Assembly (NCBI RefSeq): GCF_030929495.1
Contig: NZ_JAVFWN010000015.1
Coordinates: 124,001 to 188,000 of the forward strand
Source of the DNA: Nocardioides sp. LHD-245
GTDB lineage: Bacteria > Actinomycetota > Actinomycetes > Propionibacteriales > Nocardioidaceae
Length of the DNA: 64,000 bases
Direction of reading: 5' to 3'
The notes under the pieces were generated by a model. The model searched no databases, was not told where the DNA came from, and was given only the letters and a program-made list of their open reading frames with translations. Both the position numbers and the translations under genes were made by a program. This document shows, in pieces, positions 51,418-58,401 of the stretch. Positions within the stretch are counted from its first letter, which is position 1; every line of letters begins with the position of its first letter.

Positions 51418-51728
51418 GCGCCGTGCCCCACGCCTTCGATCCCGCCGTCGTCGACGCGGTGCTCGCGCACATGAACGGCGACCACCTCGACGACAACCTG
51501 CTCATCGTGCGCGCCCACGGTGTTCCCGAGGCGACCGCCGCGTCGATGAGCGACGTCGACGGCGAGGCCGGCACCTGGACCGTCATCGGCCCGGAGGGGC
51601 CGCTCGGCGAGCGGCGGATCCTCTGGCCGGGCGCCCCGATCACCGAGCGCGCGGAGATCCGTCGCGAGGTGGTCGCGCTGTACGACGCCGCGTGCGTCGC
51701 GCTCGGCGTGGAGCCGCGTCCCCACTGA
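51414..51728 (+). CDS. DUF2470 domain protein
   Basis: 104 residues from GTG at 51414, overlapping the peptidase stop. VDAVLAHMNGDHLDDNLLIV is the DUF2470 signature with its conserved His-x-Asn-x-Asp-His. The domain is often found at the C-terminus of HugZ-type haem oxygenases and as a stand-alone protein in actinobacteria. Its function is unknown. Coupling with the M13 peptidase is probably translational only. Confidence 0.88.
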   Translation: MSAVPHAFDPAVVDAVLAHMNGDHLDDNLLIVRAHGVPEATAASMSDVDGEAGTWTVIGPEGPLGERRILWPGAPITERAEIRREVVALYDAACVALGVEPRPH

Positions 51729-51737
51729 TCCCCGGCG

Positions 51738-52337
51738 TCAGTTGATGACGAAGGTGAAGCCCTGGTCGGCGATCGTCAGAGCGCCGGCACCGAACGAGTA
51801 CGTGTAGACCGGGAAGCCGTTCGGGCACCCGGCGGTGGTCCCACCGTTGACCTCGATCACGGAGTGGACATCGCTCCCGTCGCTGGTGCTGTCGTCGGCG
51901 AAGTTCGGGCTCGCCACCATCACCGCGGTGTTCGCGTTCACCGGAGTCGACGTGCCCGCGACGGTGACGCACCAGATGCCGGCCCCGGCGCGGCTCACGC
52001 TGGCCGTGCTCCCGGCCGGGCCACGGAAGTGGTCCAGGGTGACGTTCTTGTGCACCAGGCCCGACGCGCGGGGACCGAGCAGCCCGTCGCGGGTGCTGCC
52101 GGCGAGGTCGGCGAGGCTCACCGAGCCGTCCTGGATGTCCGCGCCGCCGAGGCCCCCGTCGGCGACGTCGGCGCCGGTGAGGGAGCCGTCCTTGATGTCC
52201 TTGGTGGTGACCGTGTTGTTCTTGATCTGCTTGCCGGTGATCATCGCGCCCGCGACCGCGCCGCCCGTGCCGGCGGTCAGGACGAGGCCCGTGGCCACGG
52301 CGATGGTGACGATGCCGGATCTGCTGAGGAGTGCCAT
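51738..52337 (-). CDS. Secreted protein with DxxDGS-type repeats
   Basis: 199 residues. The signal peptide is at the N-terminus (IVTIAVATGLVLTAGTGGAV). Residues about 35-80 are a short run of five-residue-like repeats: IKNNTVTTKDIKDGSLTGAD, then VADGGLGGADIQDGSVSLAD. This pattern is common at the start of actinobacterial secreted and tail-fibre-like proteins. The remainder (about 90-199) is beta-rich with two Cys and no recognised family. It is convergent with DUF2470 and lies in front of a lipoprotein gene. Confidence 0.8.
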   Translation of the reverse strand: MALLSRSGIVTIAVATGLVLTAGTGGAVAGAMITGKQIKNNTVTTKDIKDGSLTGADVADGGLGGADIQDGSVSLADLAGSTRDGLLGPRASGLVHKNVTLDHFRGPAGSTASVSRAGAGIWCVTVAGTSTPVNANTAVMVASPNFADDSTSDGSDVHSVIEVNGGTTAGCPNGFPVYTYSFGAGALTIADQGFTFVIN

Positions 52338-52412
52338 GACGGCTCCTGGTCTCTGGTGTCGGATGTGCCGGATGTGCCGGTCGGGCGGAGCCCGGGTGGG
52401 TGGATCAGGGGG

Positions 52413-53018
52413 TCAGGTGGCGTCGACCATGAGCCGCAGCAGCTTCTCGCTGACGGTGACCAGCTCCGCCTCGCTCATGCCGGTGCCCTGCGCCAGGTTG
52501 AGCGTGTAGACGGTGCCGCCGACGAGCGCGCCACCCCCGACCTGGAGGTTCTCGCCGCCCGCGATGGTGCCGATGTCGACGTACGCCGCGTCCCCGATGC
52601 CGTCGAGGTCGTGCCGGACCGGCTCGTCCATCGCGCCCTTCGAGCCGGACTGGTAGGCCTCGTAGCCGCCGCCCGCCTCGACATCGACCGCGCCGAGAGA
52701 GCCGCTGAGGGCCCGCGGGTCCTCCTGGTCGAACTCGCAGGCGTCGAACGGGCCAGTGCTCGTGGTCACCGTGACCCCCGCCGCGGCGGAGATCTGGTCG
52801 GCGCTCAGCAGGTCGCAGAACACGGGCAGGACGGCCTCGTCGCCGTCGTCGCCGCCCCCTGAATCGCCGGCCCCCTCCGTGCCGTCCGCGCCCGTCGCGG
52901 GAGATGATGCCGGGGCCGGGCCGGACGACGTACCCCCGTCGTCGCCGCACCCGGCCGCCAGCACCACCACGAGTACCGACCCGAGCAGCCGTCCGCTGAT
53001 CGTCCCCACACGCCGCAT
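52413..53018 (-). CDS. DUF3558-like lipoprotein
   Basis: 201 residues from ATG at 53016-53018 with GAAGGAG upstream. LVVVLAAGC is a lipobox. An acidic Gly/Ser/Asp linker (about 28-65) leads to a domain with FCDLLSADQISAAAG, FDACEFDQEDP and a later SEKLLRLM, which resembles the DUF3558 group of actinobacterial surface lipoproteins. No enzymatic residues are visible. It may bind a small ligand. It is divergent from the LuxR-type regulator. Confidence 0.8.
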   Translation of the reverse strand: MRRVGTISGRLLGSVLVVVLAAGCGDDGGTSSGPAPASSPATGADGTEGAGDSGGGDDGDEAVLPVFCDLLSADQISAAAGVTVTTSTGPFDACEFDQEDPRALSGSLGAVDVEAGGGYEAYQSGSKGAMDEPVRHDLDGIGDAAYVDIGTIAGGENLQVGGGALVGGTVYTLNLAQGTGMSEAELVTVSEKLLRLMVDAT

Positions 53019-53139
53019 CTCGGCTCCTTCGTCTCTCGCCGCGACGACTCTCCCGGACCGGGGCGGGGCGCGTCGGTAGGGAACAGTCGTAATTCGAGAT
53101 CCGCACCGGCGGCGCCGGGTCCGTGGGAGCGTTCGGAGC

Positions 53140-54756
53140 ATGGACCGCGACCTCCTGCTCGCCGAGGTGCTCGAGCACCTGGCGGGTGGGACCGCCGAGG
53201 CTGCCCGGGAACGGGCCCTGAGCGTGGCGCTCGGAGGCGACGCGGCGGCGTACGGCCTCGCCGCCCTAGCGGACTTCTGGCTCGGGGACTTCGCCGACGC
53301 CACCCGGCACGCGACCACCGGCCTGGCCGCGGCCGCCGGCGACGACCGGGCCCGGGGGATGTGCCTGGCAGCCGTGACGCTCGCCGCCGGTGGCGACCTC
53401 GACGCCGCTCTGCCCGACACGTCCGCGCTGCGCGACCTGCTCGCCGCAGCGGACGCCCCGGCGTCGCGCTGGTGGTCGGCGGTCCGGTACGTCGCGGCCG
53501 AGGCCGCTCTCGTCGGTGCCCGGATCCGGGACGCCGCCGAGCTGGACGCGCTCGGGCCGCCCGGGGGCCTGGCGTGGGCCGGCCATCCGTTCGCCGCCGT
53601 GCAGTGGGTCTGCCAGGCCCGGATCGCGGCCTTCTCGGGGCGGATCGAGGCGGCTGACGTGCTGCTCGGTCAGGTCCGTGACTCCGTCGTCCCGGGCACC
53701 CGCCTCGACCCCGTCGTCGAGGCGGTGGCGGTGCTGGTGCGCGGCAACGCCGGGGACGAGGACGGGGTCCGGGTGGCGCAGGCGATCGCCGTCCAGGTGC
53801 CCGCCGAGCCCCGTGACTTCATCGACCGAGGCGCGCTGCTGCTGCTCTCCTACGGAGCGATCGCGCTCTACGACGTCGCCGGTGCCGCGGCGTTGGCCTT
53901 CCGCGCGGGAGCCGACGAGGCACTCAGCCGGTGCACCCTGATCGACCGGGCGATCTGCTTCGAGATGTTCCTGCACGCGGCCCTCCTCGAGCAGGACCGC
54001 GGTGCGGTCGAGGCCTGGCTCGCCGCGCTCGCGGAGCTCGCCGAGCACCCGATCACCGAGCCCACCGTCCAGCGCGCGCGTGCCCGGGTGGCGATCGCGG
54101 CCGGTGACGCCGGGACGGCGATCGAGCTGCTCACGCCGAGCATCGAGCGCTGCGTCGCCGACGAGCGTGGTGTGGAGGCCGGCGAGGGGAAGATCCTGCT
54201 CGCGCGGGCCCGCATCCTCGGTGCGGACCTCGGCACCGCCTCGCGCGCCCTGCGCATGCTCGTCGCCGAGAGCGACCGCGCCGGCTTCGGAGCCATCCGC
54301 CGGGCGGCCGGCGCCGCCCTCGCCTCCTCCGGGCGTCGGCTGCCGCCGGTCGCCGGGGCCGGTTGGGACGGCCTGTCCGCGCGCGAGGCCGAGGTCGCCC
54401 GCGCGGTGCTCGCCGGCCAGGAGGTCGAGGAGATCGCGGCCGGGCTGTTCCTGTCCCAGCGCACCGTCCGTGCCCACCTGTCCCGGGTGCTCTGCGCCTT
54501 CGGTGTCGCCACCCGGGTGGGCCTGCTCGCCGCGGTGAGCGATGGCGCCGTCGGGCCCGCCACGAGTGCTCCCGCGCTGAGCCCCCGCCAGGGCGAGGTC
54601 GCCGCCCTCGTCGCCGCCGGTCGTACCAACCAGCAGATCGCCGGCGACCTCGGCATCTCGGTCAAGGGCGTGGAGAAGCACGTCGGCGACGTCCTGCTGC
54701 GCTGGGACGCCGGATCGCGGTTCGAGCTGGCCCGGATCTGGTGGTCGATCGCCTGA
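53140..54756 (+). CDS. LuxR-type regulator with two tandem C-terminal HTH domains
   Basis: 538 residues. The first 400 residues are Ala-rich helical repeats, TPR-like. Two LuxR-type helix-turn-helix domains follow one another: LSAREAEVARAVLAGQEVEE (about 410-465) and LSPRQGEVAALVAAGRTNQQ (about 478-535). The second retains the usual IAGDLGISVKGVEKHV; the first has IAAGLFLSQRTVRAHL. Single domains are the norm. No ATPase domain is present, unlike the LAL regulators. Targets are unknown. The start ATG at 53140 is 121 bp from the divergent lipoprotein. Confidence 0.87.
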   Translation: MDRDLLLAEVLEHLAGGTAEAARERALSVALGGDAAAYGLAALADFWLGDFADATRHATTGLAAAAGDDRARGMCLAAVTLAAGGDLDAALPDTSALRDLLAAADAPASRWWSAVRYVAAEAALVGARIRDAAELDALGPPGGLAWAGHPFAAVQWVCQARIAAFSGRIEAADVLLGQVRDSVVPGTRLDPVVEAVAVLVRGNAGDEDGVRVAQAIAVQVPAEPRDFIDRGALLLLSYGAIALYDVAGAAALAFRAGADEALSRCTLIDRAICFEMFLHAALLEQDRGAVEAWLAALAELAEHPITEPTVQRARARVAIAAGDAGTAIELLTPSIERCVADERGVEAGEGKILLARARILGADLGTASRALRMLVAESDRAGFGAIRRAAGAALASSGRRLPPVAGAGWDGLSAREAEVARAVLAGQEVEEIAAGLFLSQRTVRAHLSRVLCAFGVATRVGLLAAVSDGAVGPATSAPALSPRQGEVAALVAAGRTNQQIAGDLGISVKGVEKHVGDVLLRWDAGSRFELARIWWSIA

Positions 54757-54831
54757 CCGGCGCCCGCGAACCCAGTGGCCGTGACATACCCCACGACCAC
54801 CTGTGGCGTCCGGATCCGCCTGCGCAGAAAC

Positions 54832-54935
54832 GGCCGGCAGCGTGGCGCATGGCCGCGAAGCGGCACGACGCGAAGCCCGCGGGGCGAGCGAAGCGAGTCC
54901 CCGGGCGGCGAGCGCCGTATGCGACACGCTCGGCC
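54832..54935. repeat. Palindromic element copy B
   Basis: 104 bp bounded by GGCCGGCAGCGTGGCGCAT (54832-54850) and ATGCGACACGCTCGGCC (54919-54935), imperfect inverted repeats. Nested GCCGC/GCGGC pairs lie inside. Its core 54875-54901 is identical over 27 bp to copy A. It is followed by CAACAAAAA. It lies between a plus-strand and a minus-strand gene. Apart from this element and the terminator at 54949, the 277-bp gap holds nothing else recognisable. Confidence 0.8.
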
Positions 54936-54948
54936 CAACAAAAAGGGT

Positions 54949-54982
54949 GCAACCGCAGGCGTCTCGGGTCACCTGCGGTTGC
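54949..54982 (-). terminator. Intrinsic terminator of vapBC-2
   Basis: Read on the minus strand: GCAACCGCAGG, a 12-nt loop, CCTGCGGTTGC, then ACCCTTTTTG. The 11-bp perfect stem and T-run make this the clearest Rho-independent terminator in the window. It lies 51 bp after the vapC stop. Confidence 0.88.
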
Positions 54983-55033
54983 GTGAGCGAGCGTAGAGGA
55001 AGGCTGCGGAGCCTGTCAGCGAAATGCCGGAAA

Positions 55034-55432
55034 TCAGAGCAGCGACAGCTGCCGCAGCTCGGTGACGGTAGCGATGGCCTCGAAGTCGGCGTCCCTGTGG
55101 AGCAGCGGGACGTCGTGGCGGATGGCGATGGCGGCGATCAGGCAGTCGACCTTCGAGTGCACCGTGCGTCCGGTGCGTCGCACGCTGCGGAAGATGGCCG
55201 CTGCGGCGCGGAAGTCGAGCTCGGTCTCGATGGAGAGATCCACGGCGGAGCCGAGGATCCGCTCGATCCGGCGTACGGCCAGCTCGTCGGTCGGCCCCAT
55301 CGACAGCTCCATGGCGATCGGCTCGGCCGTCGCCACCTCCTCGCGCCGGATCAGGTCGCGCAGCGGCTCGTTCCCCGGATCGCCGGGGCGGCGGAAGTAG
55401 TCGATCCAGACCGAGCTGTCGACGAGGGTCAC
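55034..55432 (-). CDS. vapC: VapC PIN-domain ribonuclease toxin (VapBC-2)
   Basis: 132 residues from GTG at 55430-55432, overlapping the antitoxin stop (GTGA). All four PIN acidic residues are visible: LVDSSVWIDYF (first Asp), AMELSMG (Glu), SKVDCLIAAIA (Asp) and HRDADFE (Asp). It should be an active Mg2+-dependent ribonuclease, unlike the copy at 20713. The target RNA is not known; tRNA or rRNA are usual for the family. A strong intrinsic terminator follows. Confidence 0.93.
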   Translation of the reverse strand: MTLVDSSVWIDYFRRPGDPGNEPLRDLIRREEVATAEPIAMELSMGPTDELAVRRIERILGSAVDLSIETELDFRAAAAIFRSVRRTGRTVHSKVDCLIAAIAIRHDVPLLHRDADFEAIATVTELRQLSLL

Positions 55433-55644
55433 CACGTCTCGACCGGATCGTTGCGAATCTCGTCGAGATCGCCGTCCCAGCCCATGCCTTCGTAGCTGAG
55501 GATCTCCTCCGGCGTGAGCTTGGGTCCCGCTGCCCGGCGCAGCGCGAGGTCGACCGCCTCCCGCTTGGTCCTCAGGCCGTACTTCTTCATGACACGGGCG
55601 ATCAACTCGTCGTCGATGTCGATGTTGGTGCGTGTCATACACAT
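55429..55644 (-). CDS. vapB: VapB antitoxin (VapBC-2)
   Basis: 71 residues from ATG at 55642-55644, chosen because AGGAGG lies 8 bp upstream; a second ATG at 55636-55638 is also possible. TRTNIDIDDELIARVMKKYG is a VapB-type ribbon-helix-helix, and TKREAVDLALRRAAG the second helix. The C-terminal KLTPEEILSYEGMGWDGDLD is the toxin-binding tail. It is the first gene of the vapBC-2 unit and is divergent from recQ. Confidence 0.92.
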   Translation of the reverse strand: MCMTRTNIDIDDELIARVMKKYGLRTKREAVDLALRRAAGPKLTPEEILSYEGMGWDGDLDEIRNDPVETW

Positions 55645-55797
55645 ACGATACACCTCCTGGTCGGGGTGGTGCCGACCGTAGACGAGGGGCCCGACGACGC
55701 GCTCCCGCTCGCCGCGGCCCTGTGGACGACCCCGCTCGCGGGACCTGCCTGTGGAGGCGCGGGCGGCCGTGTCGGGCGACGCTGGTAGACACGGGAC

Positions 55798-58140
55798 ATG
55801 GACACCGAGGCCCCGACCGACGCCGCTGTCCGCGACCGCGCGGAGCAACACCTCCGTGCCCTCGTGGGCAGCCCCGACGCCACGCTGTACGACGACCAGT
55901 GGGCCGCCATCGCCGCGCTGGTCGTCGACCGGCGCCGTGCCCTCGTCGTCCAGCGCACCGGGTGGGGCAAGTCGGCGGTCTACTTCGTCGCGACCCTGCT
56001 GCTGCGCGAGCAGGGCAGCGGGCCGACGGTCATCATCTCGCCGCTGCTCGCGCTGATGCGCAACCAGATCGCGGCGGCGGAGCGCGCCGGCATCCGGGCG
56101 GTGACGGTCAACTCGACCAACATGGAGCAGTGGGACGAGGTCCACCGCTCGATCGCCGCGGGCGAGGTCGACGTCCTCCTGGTCAGCCCCGAGCGGCTCA
56201 ACAACCCCGGTTTCCGCGACGAGGTGCTGCCACGGCTGGCCGCGACCTGCGGTCTGCTGGTCGTCGACGAGGCCCACTGCATCTCCGACTGGGGCCACGA
56301 CTTCCGTCCCGACTACCGACGCATCCGCACGCTGCTGCGCGACCTGCCCGCCGGGATCCCGGTGCTCGCCACCACGGCGACCGCCAACCAGCGCGTCACC
56401 GACGACGTGGCGGAGCAATTGAACTCGGCCGAGCGTGTCTTCGGCGACGAGCAAGCCAACAAGTTCCCGGAGGTCGCCTCTCGCCACGCTGCCGGCCAGT
56501 TGAACTCGGCCGAGCGTGTCTTCGGCGACGAGCAAGCCAACAAGTTCCCGGAGGTCGCCTCTCGCCACGCTGCCGGCCAGTTGAACTCGGCCGAGCGTGT
56601 CTTCGGCGACGAGCGTGTCTCCGGCGGCGACACCCTGGTGCTGCGCGGCACCCTCGACCGTGCGTCCCTGCGCCTGGGCGTGATCCGGCTGACGACCGCC
56701 GAACAGCGGCTGGCCTGGCTGGCCGACCACCTGGCGGAGCAGCCCGGCAGCGGCATCGTCTATTGCCTGACCGTGGCCGCGACCCAGGAGGTGGCCGACT
56801 ACCTCCGCTCCCGTGGCCACCAGGTGGCGGCCTACTCCGGTCAGACCGAGCAGACCGAGCGGCTCGCGCTCGAGCAGGCGCTCATCGACGGCGAGGTCAA
56901 GGCGCTGGTCGCGACCAGCGCTCTCGGGATGGGGTTCGACGCCGCGCTGGGGTTCGTGGTCAACCTGGGCGCACCCAACAGCCCCGTCGCCTACTACCAG
57001 CAGGTCGGTCGTGCGGGCCGCGGCGCGATCGACGACGCCACCGTGGTGCTGCTGCCGGCGACCGAGGACCGCGACATCTGGGCCTACTTCGCCTCCCTCG
57101 CCTTCCCGCGCGAGGAGCTGGTCCGCGAGACCCTCGCCGTGCTGGCCGAGGAGGGCCGGGCGCTGAGCACCGCAGCCCTCGAGCCCCGCGTCGACCTGTC
57201 CCGCAACCGGCTCGAGACCATGCTCAAGGTGCTCGACGTCGACGGTGCCGTCCGCAGGGTCAAGGGCGGCTGGGAGGCGACCGGGGAGCCGTGGGCCTAC
57301 GACGCGCAGCGCTACGCCCGGGTGGCCGCGGCGCGCCAGGCGGAGCAGCAGGCGATGCTCGACTACCTCCGCAGCGACGAGTGCCGGATGCGCTACCTGC
57401 GCCGCCAGCTCGACGACCCGGAGGTGCTGGCCGACCCCGGGTGGCGGTGCGGCCGGTGCGACAACTGCGGTGGGCTCGGTCTGTCGTCGGAGGTGTCCGC
57501 CGCGGCGGTCGAGGAGGCCGCCGAGCGGATCGCCCGCCCGGGGGTGCCGATCGAGCCGCGCAAACTGTGGCCGACCGGACTGGCCGCGATCGGCGTCAGC
57601 CGGTCCGGGCGGATCAAGCAGCCCGCCGCGGAGGGCCGGGCGATCGCCCGACTCACCGACCTCGGCCACGGTGCGGCGCTGCGGGGGCTGTTCGCGGCGC
57701 CGGCCGACGCGGCCGCCGGCGGTGCGCAGGACGGCCCGGTGCCCGACTCGCTGGCTCGGGCCATGGTCGCGATGCTCCAGGACTGGCAGCCCGAGGTCGA
57801 CGCGATCGTGGTGGTCGAGTCGGAGCGCCGGCCCACGCTCACCGCCGACCTCGCCGCCGGGCTGTCCCGCTTCCTCCGGGTGCCGATCGTCGGCCGGTGG
57901 GCCGTGGTCGACCCCTCGGTCGGTCCTGACCGCGGCGCCACCAACTCCGCCCAGCGGGTCGCCGCCGTCAGCCGCCGGTGCGCGCTCCGGCTCGACGATC
58001 CCGACGGGGTGCGCGACGCCCGGGTGCTGCTCGTCGACGACCGGTTGGTCACCGGCTGGTCGCTCACCCTGGGGGCCGAGGCGCTCCACGACGCCGGCGC
58101 GGCGAGCGTCGTACCGCTCGTGTTGGGCATCGCGGGCTAG
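55798..58140 (+). CDS. RecQ-type DNA helicase with C-terminal PRTase-like domain and inserted repeats
   Basis: 780 residues. Walker A is RTGWGKSA (about 53-60); DEAH is at 157-160 in VVDEAHCISDWGHDFRPDYR; later motifs include LGMGFDAALGFVVNLG and QQVGRAGRGAID. Four Cys form the zinc-binding cluster (DECRMRYLRRQL, then GWRCGRCDNCGG). The C-terminus carries a phosphoribosyltransferase-like signature (VLLVDDRLVTGWSLTLGAEA). It unwinds DNA in repair. An insertion of two 27-residue repeats and a partial third (207-272) sits between motif III (ATTATANQ) and GDTLVLRG. It begins QLNSAERVFGDE and ends VASRHAAG. Confidence 0.9.
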   Translation: MDTEAPTDAAVRDRAEQHLRALVGSPDATLYDDQWAAIAALVVDRRRALVVQRTGWGKSAVYFVATLLLREQGSGPTVIISPLLALMRNQIAAAERAGIRAVTVNSTNMEQWDEVHRSIAAGEVDVLLVSPERLNNPGFRDEVLPRLAATCGLLVVDEAHCISDWGHDFRPDYRRIRTLLRDLPAGIPVLATTATANQRVTDDVAEQLNSAERVFGDEQANKFPEVASRHAAGQLNSAERVFGDEQANKFPEVASRHAAGQLNSAERVFGDERVSGGDTLVLRGTLDRASLRLGVIRLTTAEQRLAWLADHLAEQPGSGIVYCLTVAATQEVADYLRSRGHQVAAYSGQTEQTERLALEQALIDGEVKALVATSALGMGFDAALGFVVNLGAPNSPVAYYQQVGRAGRGAIDDATVVLLPATEDRDIWAYFASLAFPREELVRETLAVLAEEGRALSTAALEPRVDLSRNRLETMLKVLDVDGAVRRVKGGWEATGEPWAYDAQRYARVAAARQAEQQAMLDYLRSDECRMRYLRRQLDDPEVLADPGWRCGRCDNCGGLGLSSEVSAAAVEEAAERIARPGVPIEPRKLWPTGLAAIGVSRSGRIKQPAAEGRAIARLTDLGHGAALRGLFAAPADAAAGGAQDGPVPDSLARAMVAMLQDWQPEVDAIVVVESERRPTLTADLAAGLSRFLRVPIVGRWAVVDPSVGPDRGATNSAQRVAAVSRRCALRLDDPDGVRDARVLLVDDRLVTGWSLTLGAEALHDAGAASVVPLVLGIAG
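56416..56613 (+). repeat. 81-bp in-frame tandem repeat in recQ, related to palindromic elements A and B
   Basis: Copies at 56416-56496, 56497-56577 and a partial copy at 56578-56613. Copies 1 and 2 differ only in CAA versus CAG in the first codon. Within each full copy, GGCCGAGCGTGTC (56427-56439) and CACGCTGCCGGCC (56485-56497) match the two ends of elements A and B exactly over 13 bp. The second extends to 15 bp (GCCACGCTGCCGGCC) for copy B. The core between them differs from A and B, but holds a GGCGAC/GTCGCC pair. Confidence 0.85.
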
Positions 58141-58401
58141 GAGTGTCTCGCGTAACAGGTGCCGCCTCGGGAGAAGCAGGCTCCTCGGTGTGACCCGGCC
58201 TCCCACGCCCCGCCGCTCCGCACCGTGCGGGACTGGTCCAGACCAGTGGGCAGCGCGGGGTGAGGTTGGGGGGTAAAAGTCCGTGCGGGCCTGCCGGAGT
58301 CCCTCGCGGGCCGATAGACCTCTCCCCGTGGGGCTCCGACCCCACATCGCCGGGGGAGGAGAGGACCGAGGCGGCGAGCCGAATCTCACCGAGGAAGTGC
58401 G
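58141..58401 (+). other. Structured 261-bp leader region
   Basis: Contains ACTGGTC-CA-GACCAGT (58231-58248 region) and a nested stem CCTCTCC/GGAGAGG around GTGGGG/CCCCAC shortly before the start codon. GAGGAAG, 4-5 bp before the ATG at 58402, is the likely ribosome-binding site. I could not match it to a known riboswitch class. Confidence 0.4.

Noticed and set aside
56416..56613. recQ repeats as an assembly artefact
   Set aside because: It cannot be excluded, but the two full copies differ by one base and the unit ends match separate intergenic elements, which an assembly error would not produce.
58141..58401. c-di-AMP (ydaO) or cobalamin riboswitch
   Set aside because: Nested stems are present, but I could not place the conserved core of either class. 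It is kept only as a structured leader.
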